The notes under the pieces are model-generated. The model worked only from the letters and a program-made list of their open reading frames with translations, ran no database searches and had not been told where the DNA came from. 64,000 bases of DNA from Aliidiomarina sanyensis (GTDB lineage: Bacteria; Pseudomonadota; Gammaproteobacteria; Enterobacterales; Alteromonadaceae): NCBI RefSeq assembly GCF_003987175.1, contig NZ_PIPM01000009.1, forward strand, positions 1 to 64,000. Reading direction: 5' to 3'. Shown piece by piece: positions 1 to 8,331 of this stretch. A program made the position numbers and the translations under genes. The stretch's first letter is position 1. Each line of letters opens with the position of its first letter.

Positions 1-71
1 AGAAGTGAAACATGTCAGCGCCGATGGTAGTGTGGGGCCTCCCCATGTGAGAGTAGGACACCGCCAGGCAT
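1..71 (+). rRNA. rrf: 5S ribosomal RNA, 3' part (truncated by window edge)
   Basis: The first 71 bases match the 3' two-thirds of a gammaproteobacterial 5S rRNA. The conserved AGAAGTGAAAC, GCGCCGATGGTAGTGTGGGG and CTCCCCATG..GAGAGTAGG blocks are present, and it ends at CCGCCAGGCAT, the strand that closes helix I. The 5' part and the rest of the rRNA operon must lie upstream of the window. A rho-independent terminator follows 12 bases later, so this is the last gene of its operon. Confidence 0.95.
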
Positions 72-132
72 CCAAATAAAATAGCCCTTCGCGTAAGCGA
101 GGGGCTTTTTTATTTGTTTCACATCTGAGTGT
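61..132. repeat. 72-bp direct repeat, copy 1 (5S tail plus terminator)
   Basis: Positions 61-132 are repeated without mismatch at 227-298. The unit holds the last 11 bases of the 5S gene, the terminator hairpin and 20 bases behind it. This copy belongs to the real 5S gene. Confidence 0.95.
84..111 (+). terminator. rRNA operon terminator, copy 1
   Basis: A 9-bp stem (GCCCTTCGC / GCGAGGGGC, with one T-G pair) and a GTAA loop are followed by six T residues. It sits just behind the 5S gene and is a classical intrinsic terminator. Confidence 0.93.
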
Positions 133-163
133 ACTACTCTCGAGTAGGGCGGAGCAGGTTCCT

Positions 164-189
164 GGTGAAGCCAACAGTTTGGCTTCACC
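164..189. repeat. Perfect 11-bp inverted repeat between the terminator copies
   Basis: GGTGAAGCCAA at 164-174 pairs perfectly with 179-189 across a 4-base loop. No T tract follows, so it is not an obvious terminator. It lies in the 94-bp non-coding stretch separating the two copies of the rrn terminator block. A smaller palindrome (CTACTC/GAGTAG, 134-147) precedes it. Confidence 0.75.
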
Positions 190-226
190 CTGCGTAGCGG
201 GGCGAGCTCTGCGAGTCCCTGGCAAA

Positions 227-298
227 CCGCCAGGCATCCAAATAAAATAGCCCTTCGCGTAAGCGAGGGGCTTTTTTATTTGTTTCACATCTGAGTGT
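227..298. repeat. 72-bp direct repeat, copy 2 (orphan 5S tail plus terminator)
   Basis: Exact copy of 61-132, but here no 5S gene precedes the CCGCCAGGCAT end. The block begins directly after unrelated sequence. It carries a second, identical terminator hairpin at 250-271 with its T tract. It is probably the scar of a duplication or of recombination between rRNA operons. Confidence 0.93.
250..277 (+). terminator. rRNA operon terminator, copy 2
   Basis: Same 9-bp stem, GTAA loop and T run as at 84-111, shifted by exactly 166 bp. It may act as a back-up terminator for the rRNA operon. Confidence 0.85.
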
Positions 299-308
299 CC
301 TACCGTAG

Positions 309-337
309 CCAACGCACGTTCCGTAACGGTGCGTTGG
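309..337. repeat. REP-like palindrome flanking the tandem array
   Basis: Perfect 9-bp arms CCAACGCAC / GTGCGTTGG enclose an 11-base centre that contains GTT..AAC and can extend the stem. The core CCAACGC is the same as in the tandem units that follow. Confidence 0.8.
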
Positions 338-370
338 GCCAGACCTTTTAATACCCCGTTAAGGACCATG

Positions 371-675
371 TGTTGGTTACATCAATGCAATGCATAAGTC
401 TTGGTGGTGTATTCAATTACGCTCCCAACGCGGTGCGTTGGCTACATCAATTCAATGCAAATGTCTTGGTGATGTATTTAATTGTGCTCCCAACGCGGTG
501 CGTTGGCTACGTCAATTCAATACATAGGTCTTGGTGGTGTATTTAATTACGCTCCCAACGCGGTGCGTTGGCTACGTCAATTCAATGCATAAGTCTTGAT
601 GGTGTATTCAATTACGCTCCCAACGCGGTGCGTTGGCTACGTGATACTTGGCTCCCAACGCGGTGCGTTGGCTAC
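371..675. repeat. Tandem array of ~65-bp REP-like units
   Basis: Units start at 421, 485, 551 and 616, with a truncated one at 651 and a partial leading one from 371. Periods are 64, 66 and 65 bp, then 35 bp. Each unit has a short GC-rich palindrome, CCAACGC-GGT-GCGTTGG (425-441 in the first), and a variable AT-rich part (TCAATTCAATGCA.. to ..GTATTCAATTAC) with a few substitutions per copy. Small open frames here are by-products of the repeat. There are no unique spacers, so it is not a CRISPR array. REP palindromes are typically moved by RAYT-type Y1 transposases; none is visible in the window. No gene is seen anywhere from 72 to 778. Confidence 0.88.
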
Positions 676-723
676 GTCGCGTTCCTACGCACCGTTATGG
701 TCCGTGCGTTGGTCACCTCGGCA

Positions 724-755
724 CCCAACGCCCCTTTATGGAAGGTGGCGTTGGG
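724..755. repeat. Second flanking REP-like palindrome
   Basis: Perfect 9-bp arms CCCAACGCC / GGCGTTGGG enclose a 14-base loop. It shares the CCAACGC core with the array and the hairpin at 309-337. It sits 23 bp beyond the stop codon of the DUF4870 gene on the other strand and could act there as an mRNA-stabilising 3' hairpin. Confidence 0.78.
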
Positions 756-778
756 GCATTAAAGCGCAATCTACTTGC

Positions 779-1123
779 TTATACTGCGGTGGACTTCAGG
801 ATTTTGAGTGAGAGTGGATAAGGCCATACCTCTCCATCTGCCGCTCGAATACCACCAACGATTGCAAAAATGAGCGTACAGATCCCGATAGCGATAAAGA
901 TTAAAACGCCAATTCCAATCACCAACAGAACGGTAGCGATGATTGCATAGATTAAAGAACTGATAATCCAGTTGGCAACAATTCGCCCATGTAGATCAAC
1001 TTCTGGATTTTCCCTTTTTAGAAGCCATAAAATGATGGGTACGACGAGCCCCATTCCGGGTAAGATAAGCCCACTTAACAGCGATAAGTGGATGAACATA
1101 CAATATTGCCGGCTTGATTCCAT
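779..1123 (-). CDS. DUF4870 family small membrane protein
   Basis: A 114-residue protein with three hydrophobic segments (about residues 9-33, 46-75 and 77-97). It has the features of DUF4870/Tic20-like proteins: a short loop with charged residues (KRENPEVDLHGR) after the first helix pair, and an NWIISSLIYAI-type second segment. I chose the ATG at 1123 because GAGGGG lies 5 bases upstream; longer in-frame starts run into the neighbouring promoter region and add a non-conserved stretch. It is divergent from the AlkB-type gene (111-bp gap). Function is unknown for the family; the inner-membrane location is inferred from the helices. Confidence 0.85.
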   Translation of the reverse strand: MESSRQYCMFIHLSLLSGLILPGMGLVVPIILWLLKRENPEVDLHGRIVANWIISSLIYAIIATVLLVIGIGVLIFIAIGICTLIFAIVGGIRAADGEVWPYPLSLKILKSTAV

Positions 1124-1234
1124 GATTTTCCCCTCTTTGCAAAGAATCAGAATTATCGTTCTAAACGTAGCAGAGTTTTGATTGATCACAATAATTTTGC
1201 CGGCATCTGAGCAACCAAAAAAGGCCCTCCTTTT

Positions 1235-1858
1235 ATGCAGCACCGAATAGCTATACCTTCGAGATATCGGCTTGATGCGCAGGATTCCGAGCTTTATTAC
1301 ATTGCTGATTGGCTTCCGATAAATGAGGCCAATTCCGCATTTCAATCCTTACGCGAGGAAATTACTTGGGAGCAGGGCGAGGTTTTTATATTCGGCAAAC
1401 ACCATTTGACTCCCCGTTTGCAGTCATGGCATGGCGAACCGGATGCGGTGTATGCGTATTCAAATAAAATGTTATTGCCAAAGCCTTGGACCCCAAGTCT
1501 TTTAAACTTAAAACGGAAGCTTGAAGATTTAGGTATTTTCACGAATTCGGTACTCGCGAACCTTTATCGGGATGGGAATGACAAGATGGGCTGGCATCGG
1601 GATAACGAAAAGGAGCTAGGGCCTCAACCCGTCATTGCGTCGCTAAGTTTTGGAGGACAACGAGACTTTGTACTCAGGCATCGGTTAACGAAACAAAGAA
1701 TATGCATCCCACTTGAGAATGGGAGTCTCTTTGTTATGGCAGGTCAAACTCAGCATTTTTGGGAACACTGTCTTCCGAGGAGAGCACGATGTCATCATGA
1801 GAGAATCAACCTGACATACCGAACCATTATCATGGGAAACCCTGAAGAATTTGTCTGA
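1235..1858 (+). CDS. AlkB-type 2-oxoglutarate/Fe(II) dioxygenase
   Basis: A 207-residue enzyme of the ALKBH2/3-like branch, expected to remove alkyl groups from 1-methyladenine and 3-methylcytosine in nucleic acids by oxidative demethylation. Visible motifs are PRLQSWHG (about 60-67), the iron site HRD (H121-D123), VIASLSFGGQRDF, the distal iron ligand H178 in FWEHCLP, and the 2-oxoglutarate-binding arginines in RINLTYR (R190, R196). The length is normal for the family. The product overlaps no neighbour, and the BolA gene follows 46 bp later on the same strand. The family is certain; the preferred substrate (DNA or RNA) cannot be read from the sequence. Confidence 0.92.
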   Translation: MQHRIAIPSRYRLDAQDSELYYIADWLPINEANSAFQSLREEITWEQGEVFIFGKHHLTPRLQSWHGEPDAVYAYSNKMLLPKPWTPSLLNLKRKLEDLGIFTNSVLANLYRDGNDKMGWHRDNEKELGPQPVIASLSFGGQRDFVLRHRLTKQRICIPLENGSLFVMAGQTQHFWEHCLPRRARCHHERINLTYRTIIMGNPEEFV

Positions 1859-1904
1859 AAAGGCTATAATCAAAAACCAGTTTATTCGAACGCACGGAGT
1901 GGTT

Positions 1905-2228
1905 ATGGCGAGCGTTTATGCGCAAATTGAGCAAAAGCTTTTAAAGGCTTTTAGTCCCACGCATCTTGAAGTAAAAGATGAGAGCTACATGCATAGCTCT
2001 GGTCCACAAGCAGAATCCCATTTTAAGGTGACTATAGTGACATCTTCCTTTGATGGTAAGCGTTTACTACAACGACATCGAGAGGTGAACAAGGTGTTGG
2101 CGAACGAATTGCGTGATCGTATTCATGCTTTGGCACTCCACACGTATACGGATTCAGAATGGCAGAATCTCTCGAATCAAATCCCTGAGTCACCGCGCTG
2201 CATGGGTGGAAGCAAATTAGTAGATTAA
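1905..2228 (+). CDS. bolA: BolA family protein
   Basis: A 107-residue BolA-type protein with the diagnostic stretch SHFKVTIVTSSFDGKRLLQRHR and a preceding variable loop (SYMHSSGP). BolA proteins work with monothiol glutaredoxins in [2Fe-2S] handling and influence cell shape and stress responses. The ATG at 1905 is preferred over one 54 bases earlier because GGAG stands 5 bases upstream and BolA proteins normally start near here (short helix ASVYAQIEQKL). The earlier start would overlap the end of the oxygenase gene. The true-BolA subtype rather than an IbaG type is inferred from the longer C-terminal tail. Confidence 0.92.
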   Translation: MASVYAQIEQKLLKAFSPTHLEVKDESYMHSSGPQAESHFKVTIVTSSFDGKRLLQRHREVNKVLANELRDRIHALALHTYTDSEWQNLSNQIPESPRCMGGSKLVD

Positions 2229-2308
2229 GCACATCAGATGTGCAGATATGTTGGCTTCAGGTAAGATGTTGAAAATTTTTTTGCGAAGATAACAACAGGA
2301 ATAGAGCA

Positions 2309-3487
2309 ATGGTCATTCAACCACGTATTCGCGGTTTCATATGTACGAATGCACATCCAATCGGTTGTGCTGAAAATGTCCGTCAGCAAATAGCTTATGT
2401 TAAATCAGAACCGCACATGAACATTGGGCCAAAACGTGTGTTAGTCATCGGGTGCTCGACTGGCTATGGCCTTGCTTCTCGAATTGTATCGGCCTTTTCA
2501 AGTGATGCGAAGACGATTGGTGTTTGCTTCGAAAAAGAGCCAACAGAAAAGAAGACGGGTACTGCGGGTTGGTACAATACCGCGGCTTTCCATGCTGAAG
2601 CAGAAAAAGCAGGTCTTTATTATCACACCATTAACGGCGATGCTTTTTCCGATGAGATTAAAGCGGAAACTATCGCAAAGATTAAAGAAGACCTAGGACA
2701 AGTTGATTTAGTGGTCTATAGCTTGGCCTCTCCAAAACGCAAAGATCCGGTCACGGGTGAAGTCTACTCATCAACACTGAAGCCAATCGGTCAATCGTAT
2801 ACGACAAAAACATATGATACCGACAAGGATCTCGTGCACGAAATTTCCCTTGAGCCTGCCAATGAAGATGAAATTGCGCAAACGGTTAAGGTGATGGGCG
2901 GTGAAGACTGGGAACGTTGGATTGAACAGCTTCATGCCGCAGGTGTGTTGGCTGAGGGATGTCAAACCACGGCTTATACCTACATTGGTAAGAAGCTCAC
3001 CTGGCCAATCTACGGACACGCAACGATCGGAAAAGCGAAAGAAGATTTGGACCGCGCTGCAGCTGCGCTTCGTCGCGGTTACAAAGACATTAAATTGAAG
3101 GCTTGGGTCTCTTCGCTCAAAGCGCTCGTGACGCAGGCTAGTTCAGCAATTCCAGTTATGCCCTTGTACATCTCGCTCATTTATCGTGTGATGAAAGAAG
3201 AGGGAACTCACGAGGGCTGCATTGAACAAATTTATCGTTTGTTCACCGAAGATCTTTATGTGGAAGTTCCGGAAATCGATGATCACAACCGTCTCCGTGT
3301 GGATAGTTGGGAAACAAACGACAAGACGCAGGCGAAGGTTGAGGCATTGTGGGATCAAATCACCCAAGAGAACTTCCATCAACTGGCCGACTACGCTGGA
3401 TATCACAGCGATTTCTTGCGCTTGTTTGGTTTCGGTATCGATGGAGTGGATTACGCTGCAGATGTCGATCCCGTTGTTCACTGGTAA
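2309..3487 (+). CDS. fabV: Trans-2-enoyl-CoA/ACP reductase (NADH), FabV
   Basis: A 392-residue reductase catalysing the last step of fatty-acid elongation, reducing trans-2-enoyl-ACP with NADH; FabV enzymes are intrinsically triclosan-tolerant. The N terminus PRIRGFICTNAHPIGC, the glycine-rich cofactor site VLVIGCSTGYGLASRI (about 45-60), the segment DLVVYSLASPKR and the active-site region TYIGKKLTWPIYGHATIGKAKEDLD with its Y-x8-K spacing are all present. Length matches the family (about 390-400). The ATG at 2309 fits the conserved N terminus. No fabI is seen in this window. The stop is followed by a weak imperfect hairpin (3501-3535) and then the long nqr leader. Confidence 0.96.
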   Translation: MVIQPRIRGFICTNAHPIGCAENVRQQIAYVKSEPHMNIGPKRVLVIGCSTGYGLASRIVSAFSSDAKTIGVCFEKEPTEKKTGTAGWYNTAAFHAEAEKAGLYYHTINGDAFSDEIKAETIAKIKEDLGQVDLVVYSLASPKRKDPVTGEVYSSTLKPIGQSYTTKTYDTDKDLVHEISLEPANEDEIAQTVKVMGGEDWERWIEQLHAAGVLAEGCQTTAYTYIGKKLTWPIYGHATIGKAKEDLDRAAAALRRGYKDIKLKAWVSSLKALVTQASSAIPVMPLYISLIYRVMKEEGTHEGCIEQIYRLFTEDLYVEVPEIDDHNRLRVDSWETNDKTQAKVEALWDQITQENFHQLADYAGYHSDFLRLFGFGIDGVDYAADVDPVVHW

Positions 3488-3598
3488 GCATACAATACGC
3501 GGCCATGCTCATTAATTTTCAAGATTAGCGTGGCCAGTTTTAGCAAAAATATGTAGAATACGGCCCTGGAAGTTACAGGGTAGCTTTAGCATGTTCCG

Positions 3599-3632
3599 CG
3601 CCTCACTGGTTTTAGTCGACCAATCTGAGGCG
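3599..3632 (+). promoter_or_regulatory. Stem-loop in the leader of the nqr operon
   Basis: The 233-bp gap between fabV and nqrA can form a hairpin: CGCCTCA (3599-3605) with TGAGGCG (3626-3632), extended by TGGT/ACCA inside. A 10-bp palindrome TGTCGCGACA follows at 3661-3670. No T run is present, so it is not a standard terminator. Whether these are operator or RNA elements is unknown; only the base complementarity is seen. Confidence 0.4.
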
Positions 3633-3720
3633 AGCGGCGCTTGCTTATATGGTTGTATTCTGTCGCGACAAACGAATTTTGAGCTTTCAATCTTCCCTAA
3701 ATTGAGTAGTGCAAACGCGT

Positions 3721-5061
3721 ATGATTACGATAAAGAAAGGTTTGGACATCCCTATTGCGGGTGCTCCACAACAAATCATTGAAGATGGCCCAGCCATCAA
3801 GACCGTTGCTACATTGGGTGAAGAGTATGTGGGTATGCGCCCGACCATGCATGTCCAGGTCGAAGACCGGGTCAAGAAAGGTCAGGTTCTTTTTGAAGAT
3901 AAAAAGAACCCAGGTGTCAAATTCACAGCTCCTGCAGCCGGTGTAGTGAAGGAAGTGAACCGTGGTGCGAAACGTGTACTGCAATCGGTCGTTATCGAAA
4001 TTGATGGCGACGAACAGATCACGTTTGCAAAATACGACGAAGGCAAATTATTGCAACTAAGTCGTGAAAATGTGCAGCAGAACCTCGTTGATTCAGGTCT
4101 CTGGACTGCATTGCGTACGCGCCCGTACTCGAAGTCTCCAGCCTTGGATTCAGAACCAAAAGCAATTTTTGTCAACGCAATGGATACCAATCCGTTGTCT
4201 GGCGACCCGCTGTTGGTCATCAAGGAGCATGCGAAAGATTTTAGTAACGGCTTGAAAGTGTTGAGTCGTCTCACGGAAGGCAAGCTGTACGTCTGTACTG
4301 CGCCTGACGCCGATATCGATTTTGACAGCGCCCCTGTGACGCACGAAACGTTCTCGGGTCCTCACCCTGCCGGCAACGTAGGTACTCACATTCACTTCCT
4401 TGAAGGGGTGAATATGAACTATCACGTATGGCATATCCATCCACAAGACGTTATCGCCGTCGGTAAATTGTTCACCACGGGTGAAATCTTTACGGATCGC
4501 GTTGTTGCGCTTGGCGGACCGGGTGTAAAGAACCCGCGTTTACTGCGGACTCGTTTGGGTGCAAACCTGAATGAATTGACCGCGGGTGAGCTTGTTGAAG
4601 GCAAGCAGCGCATTGTGTCGGGTTCGATTTTGAACGGTCACAAAGCGTCTGGCGCCCACGCTTACCTTGGACGTTTCCACAATCAAGTTTCCGTACTTGA
4701 AGAAGGCGATGAGAAGCACCTGTTCGGATGGATTTGGCCTGGTAAAGAAATGCACTCGATTACACGTGCATATGCGGGTCACTTGTTCCGTGGCAAGTTG
4801 TTCAATATGAACGCCTCAACCAATGGTTCAGACCGTGCGATGGTTCCAATTGGAAACTACGAGCGCGTCATGCCATTGGATATGCTCCCAACCCTGTTGT
4901 TGCGTGACTTGTGCTCTGGGGATATCGAGAGTGCACAAGCTCTAGGCTGTCTGGAATTGGATGAAGAAGATCTGGCGCTGTGCACCTACGTGTGTCCAGG
5001 CAAATATGACTTCGGCCCAATTCTGCGTAAGTGCCTGACTACGATTGAGAAAGAGGGCTGA
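3721..5061 (+). CDS. nqrA: Na+-translocating NADH:quinone reductase subunit A
   Basis: A 446-residue peripheral subunit of the Na+-NQR complex, which oxidises NADH, reduces ubiquinone and pumps Na+ outward. The N terminus [16 protein letters not shown] is diagnostic; I start there rather than four codons earlier because NqrA proteins begin at this methionine. The ribosome-binding site is weak (GAG at some distance). Conserved blocks include [17 protein letters not shown] and the C-terminal cysteine region [19 protein letters not shown]. First gene of nqrABCDEF-apbE-nqrM; nqrB begins 2 bp after the stop. Confidence 0.97.
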   Translation: MITIKKGLDIPIAGAPQQIIEDGPAIKTVATLGEEYVGMRPTMHVQVEDRVKKGQVLFEDKKNPGVKFTAPAAGVVKEVNRGAKRVLQSVVIEIDGDEQITFAKYDEGKLLQLSRENVQQNLVDSGLWTALRTRPYSKSPALDSEPKAIFVNAMDTNPLSGDPLLVIKEHAKDFSNGLKVLSRLTEGKLYVCTAPDADIDFDSAPVTHETFSGPHPAGNVGTHIHFLEGVNMNYHVWHIHPQDVIAVGKLFTTGEIFTDRVVALGGPGVKNPRLLRTRLGANLNELTAGELVEGKQRIVSGSILNGHKASGAHAYLGRFHNQVSVLEEGDEKHLFGWIWPGKEMHSITRAYAGHLFRGKLFNMNASTNGSDRAMVPIGNYERVMPLDMLPTLLLRDLCSGDIESAQALGCLELDEEDLALCTYVCPGKYDFGPILRKCLTTIEKEG

Positions 5062-5063
5062 TC

Positions 5064-6293
5064 ATGAGCTTGAAGAATTATATTGAGAAAATTGAACCCC
5101 AGTTTGAGCCGGGCGGAAAGCACGAGAAGTGGTACGCACTCTATGAAGCAGTTGCGACTATTCTGTACACGCCAGGATATACAAACAAAGGGACAACCCA
5201 TGTACGGGACAACGTCGATCTGAAGCGAATCATGATTTTCGTTTGGATGATGACGTTCCCAGCGATGTTCTACGGCATGTACAACATCGGTTTTCAAGCA
5301 TCTTTGGCGGTTGCTGAGGGATATCAACTTGCTGACGTATGGCAAGTTGGATTGTTCCAAGCACTTGGCGGAAGCTTAGAGAACGCTGGATGGGGCGCAA
5401 TGATGTGGTATGGGGCCTGTTGGTTCTTACCGATTTATGCGACTGCCTTCGTAGTGGGTGGTTTCTGGGAAGTTTTGTTTGCCTCGGTACGTAAGCACGA
5501 AGTGAATGAAGGCTTCTTTGTAACTTCAGTTCTGTTTGTCCTTACCCTTCCAGCGACTATTCCTTTATGGCAGGTCGCCCTTGGTATCACATTCGGTATC
5601 GTTATCGGTAAGGAAATCTTTGGTGGTACTGGACGTAATTTCCTGAACCCAGCGTTGACTGGTCGTGCATTCTTGTACTTCTCGTTCCCAGCTGCAATTT
5701 CAGGCGACCAAGTTTGGACCGCTGTCGACGGATATTCTGGTGCGACTCTATTAACCCAAGCCTTCAATGGTGACGTGGATTACAGCAACATTGCAGGAAC
5801 TGGTGTGCTTGAGAATGCATACACCTGGATGGACGCCTTTATTGGTCGTGTGCCGGGCTCAATGGGTGAAGTATCAACCCTTGCTATCTTGATTGGTGGC
5901 TTGGCCTTGATTTACTTCCGCATTGCGAGCTGGCGGATTGTCGGTGGTGTGTTCATCGGAATGATCTTGTTCTCAAGCTTGTTGAATCTGATCGGTAGTG
6001 AAACGAATGCGATGTTCGCGATGCCATGGTACTGGCACCTCGTCATCGGTGGCTTTGCGTTCGGTATGATGTTTATGGCAACTGATCCAGTGTCAGCATC
6101 TTTCACCAATGAAGGAAAGTGGGCATACGGTATTTTGATCGGCTTTATGACGGTTATGATTCGTGTCATCAACCCCGCGTTCCCAGAAGGTATTATGCTT
6201 GCGATCTTGTTCGCGAACGTATTCGCACCATTGTTTGACCACTTTGTAGTACAGGCCAACGTGAAGCGGAGGGCGTTACGTCATGGCAAGTAA
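5064..6293 (+). CDS. nqrB: Na+-NQR subunit B (covalent FMN)
   Basis: A 409-residue multi-helix membrane subunit carrying the covalent FMN and riboflavin of the complex. The flavinylation motif DGYSGAT is seen, with the acceptor Thr at residue 228. The motifs [17 protein letters not shown] and FMATDPVSA, typical of NqrB/RnfD proteins, are present. The soluble N-terminal segment (residues 1-50) distinguishes NqrB from RnfD. The stop overlaps the start of nqrC by 11 bp, implying translational coupling. Confidence 0.97.
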   Translation: MSLKNYIEKIEPQFEPGGKHEKWYALYEAVATILYTPGYTNKGTTHVRDNVDLKRIMIFVWMMTFPAMFYGMYNIGFQASLAVAEGYQLADVWQVGLFQALGGSLENAGWGAMMWYGACWFLPIYATAFVVGGFWEVLFASVRKHEVNEGFFVTSVLFVLTLPATIPLWQVALGITFGIVIGKEIFGGTGRNFLNPALTGRAFLYFSFPAAISGDQVWTAVDGYSGATLLTQAFNGDVDYSNIAGTGVLENAYTWMDAFIGRVPGSMGEVSTLAILIGGLALIYFRIASWRIVGGVFIGMILFSSLLNLIGSETNAMFAMPWYWHLVIGGFAFGMMFMATDPVSASFTNEGKWAYGILIGFMTVMIRVINPAFPEGIMLAILFANVFAPLFDHFVVQANVKRRALRHGK

Positions 6294-7041
6294 GAACGAT
6301 ACAATTAGTAAAACGTTTACGGTCATTATTCTTCTCTGTCTGGTGTGCTCGATCATTGTATCGGGTGCAGCGGTCGGTCTGAAGGATCGTCAAGAGGCCA
6401 ACGCAGCGCTTGCGAAGCAACAGAACATTCTGCGCACTGCAGGCGTTGATCTCGGTGGCCGTGCGGCAGATTCCGTGTTCGCGGAGCGTGTTCGTCTGTT
6501 GACATTTAATCGTGAAACTTCAGAAATTTCAGAGTTCGATTCACTGTTTGACCTCGAAGAAGCGTTAGCGCAATCTTCAGCGAAGGATGGTGGAGAGCGT
6601 GCGAGCGCAGCGGGTGTTCGTGGATTGCGTCGTGATATCCCAGTCTATGTGATTCGCGGTGACAACGGCGATTCAATCGATGCGTACGTGATTGACATCC
6701 GTGGTGCGGGTCTGTGGGGCATGATGTATGCATTTTTGGCTATCGACCCTGATGGCCAAACGATTCGTGGCATTAACTTTTACGACCACTCAGAAACTCC
6801 GGGGCTCGGTGGCGAAATTCAAAATCCTCGCTGGCGTTCAAACTTCGAAGGCAAAGATGCGGTCGATAGCGATGGTCAAGTGGCTATTCGTGTCCGCAAA
6901 AGTGCAGGGGACAATGAAGTTGACGCACTGTCAGGTGCAACCATCACGAGTGATGGCGTAGACCGAACGCTTCAGTTCTGGTTAAGCCAAGAAGCGTATG
7001 GTGCGTTCCTGGCACGAGTTCGTGAAGAGGGGACGATCTAA
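6283..7041 (+). CDS. nqrC: Na+-NQR subunit C (covalent FMN)
   Basis: A 252-residue protein with one N-terminal membrane helix (about 11-33) and a periplasmic flavin domain. The second flavinylation motif, DALSGAT, has its acceptor Thr at residue 220; [14 protein letters not shown] is the conserved FMN-domain block. It needs the ApbE flavin transferase for maturation, which makes the nearby diverged ApbE-like gene notable. nqrD starts at the very next base after the stop. Confidence 0.97.
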   Translation: MASKNDTISKTFTVIILLCLVCSIIVSGAAVGLKDRQEANAALAKQQNILRTAGVDLGGRAADSVFAERVRLLTFNRETSEISEFDSLFDLEEALAQSSAKDGGERASAAGVRGLRRDIPVYVIRGDNGDSIDAYVIDIRGAGLWGMMYAFLAIDPDGQTIRGINFYDHSETPGLGGEIQNPRWRSNFEGKDAVDSDGQVAIRVRKSAGDNEVDALSGATITSDGVDRTLQFWLSQEAYGAFLARVREEGTI

Positions 7042-7677
7042 ATGGCTAGCACAAAAGAAATGAAGCAAACGTTGTTTGGCCCAATCTTCGCCAACAACCC
7101 AATTGCATTGCAAATTCTCGGGGTCTGCTCAGCGTTGGCAGTCACCTCGAAGATGGAAAATACGTTGGTTATGTGTATCGCACTAACATTCGTATTGGTT
7201 CTATCAAACGTTTCAATTTCAATTATTCGGAATCACATTCCATCCAGCGTGCGAATCATCGTTCAGATGACTATTATCGCGAGCTTGGTTATCGTGGTTG
7301 ACCAGTTATTGAAAGCATTCGCTTATGATATCGCTCAAGAGCTATCGGTATTCGTTGGTCTGATTATTACCAACTGTATCGTCATGGGTCGTGCTGAAGC
7401 CTTTGCAATGAAAGAAGGCCCAGGAATGTCATTCTTGGACGGCTTAGGGAACGCTTTGGGTTACTCAGTGGTTCTCCTGACCGTTGGCTTCTTCCGTGAG
7501 TTGTTTGGCTCGGGTAGCTTGTTCGGTTACCAAATCCTGCCTTTGATCACCGAGGGCGGTTGGTATACACCGATTGGTTTGTTGGTGTTGCCACCAAGTG
7601 CGTTCTTTATCATTGGCGGATTTATTTGGGTACTTCGTATCTACCGTCCAGAACAGGTCGAAGCGAAGGAGGTTTAA
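7042..7677 (+). CDS. nqrD: Na+-NQR subunit D
   Basis: A 211-residue integral membrane protein with six predicted helices. The N terminus [24 protein letters not shown] and the segment [17 protein letters not shown] are family hallmarks; the Cys of ITNC is one of the residues that, with its NqrE partner, holds the intramembrane iron-sulfur centre. It is separated from nqrE by 3 bp. Confidence 0.97.
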   Translation: MASTKEMKQTLFGPIFANNPIALQILGVCSALAVTSKMENTLVMCIALTFVLVLSNVSISIIRNHIPSSVRIIVQMTIIASLVIVVDQLLKAFAYDIAQELSVFVGLIITNCIVMGRAEAFAMKEGPGMSFLDGLGNALGYSVVLLTVGFFRELFGSGSLFGYQILPLITEGGWYTPIGLLVLPPSAFFIIGGFIWVLRIYRPEQVEAKEV

Positions 7678-7680
7678 GCC

Positions 7681-8289
7681 ATGGAACACTATTTAAGCAT
7701 GTTTGTCCGTGCCGTGTTCATTGAGAACCTCGCACTTTCGTTCTTCCTTGGAATGTGTACATTCCTCGCGGTATCAAAAAAAGTAACCACAGCTTTAGGT
7801 TTGGGTGTGGCGGTTATCGTTGTGCTTGGAATCGCGGTTCCTCTCGGTAACTTGGTCAACACCTTTGTCTTGGCTCCAGGCGCACTTTCGTGGGCTGGTT
7901 TCCCAGACGCTGACTTGAGCTTCCTGCGCTTTCTGACCTTTATCGGGGTGATTGCAGCGTTGGTTCAAATTTTGGAAATGACACTGGATAAATACTTACC
8001 TGCGCTTTACAACGCACTGGGTATTTTCCTTCCGCTGATCACTGTGAACTGTGCGATCTTTGGTGGCGTTCTGTTCATGGTTGAGCGTGATTACAACTTC
8101 ACCGAAAGTATTGTTTACGGCGTGGGAAGCGGCGTGGGCTGGGCCCTTGCAATTACCCTGTTGGCGGCAGTACGAGAAAAACTGAAATATGCGGATATTC
8201 CTGATGGCCTGCGTGGTCTGGGGATCACCTTTATCAGTACCGGTTTGATTGGTTTGGGCTTTATGTCGTTCTCTGGCGTATCCCTGTAA
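7681..8289 (+). CDS. nqrE: Na+-NQR subunit E
   Basis: A 202-residue membrane subunit paralogous to NqrD but with inverted topology. It begins [26 protein letters not shown] and has the matching VNCAIFGG motif whose Cys pairs with that of NqrD around the intramembrane iron-sulfur cluster. The ribosome-binding site AAGGAGG overlaps the end of nqrD, 8-9 bases ahead of the ATG. Confidence 0.97.
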   Translation: MEHYLSMFVRAVFIENLALSFFLGMCTFLAVSKKVTTALGLGVAVIVVLGIAVPLGNLVNTFVLAPGALSWAGFPDADLSFLRFLTFIGVIAALVQILEMTLDKYLPALYNALGIFLPLITVNCAIFGGVLFMVERDYNFTESIVYGVGSGVGWALAITLLAAVREKLKYADIPDGLRGLGITFISTGLIGLGFMSFSGVSL

Positions 8290-8331
8290 ACCGTTGGTGT
8301 AACGAAGTAGCGGAATAAAAGGAACAAGTCG

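Noticed and set aside
371..675. Possible CRISPR array
   Set aside because: Repeats abut each other with a ~65-bp period and there are no unique spacers of constant length; no cas genes are nearby.
568..811. Open frames of 64 and 71 codons inside the REP-like array
   Set aside because: They consist of translated repeat units in two overlapping frames, with no ribosome-binding site.
3501..3535. Terminator behind fabV
   Set aside because: GGCCATGC/GCGTGGCC has a 19-base loop and no proper T run, so I do not list it as a terminator.
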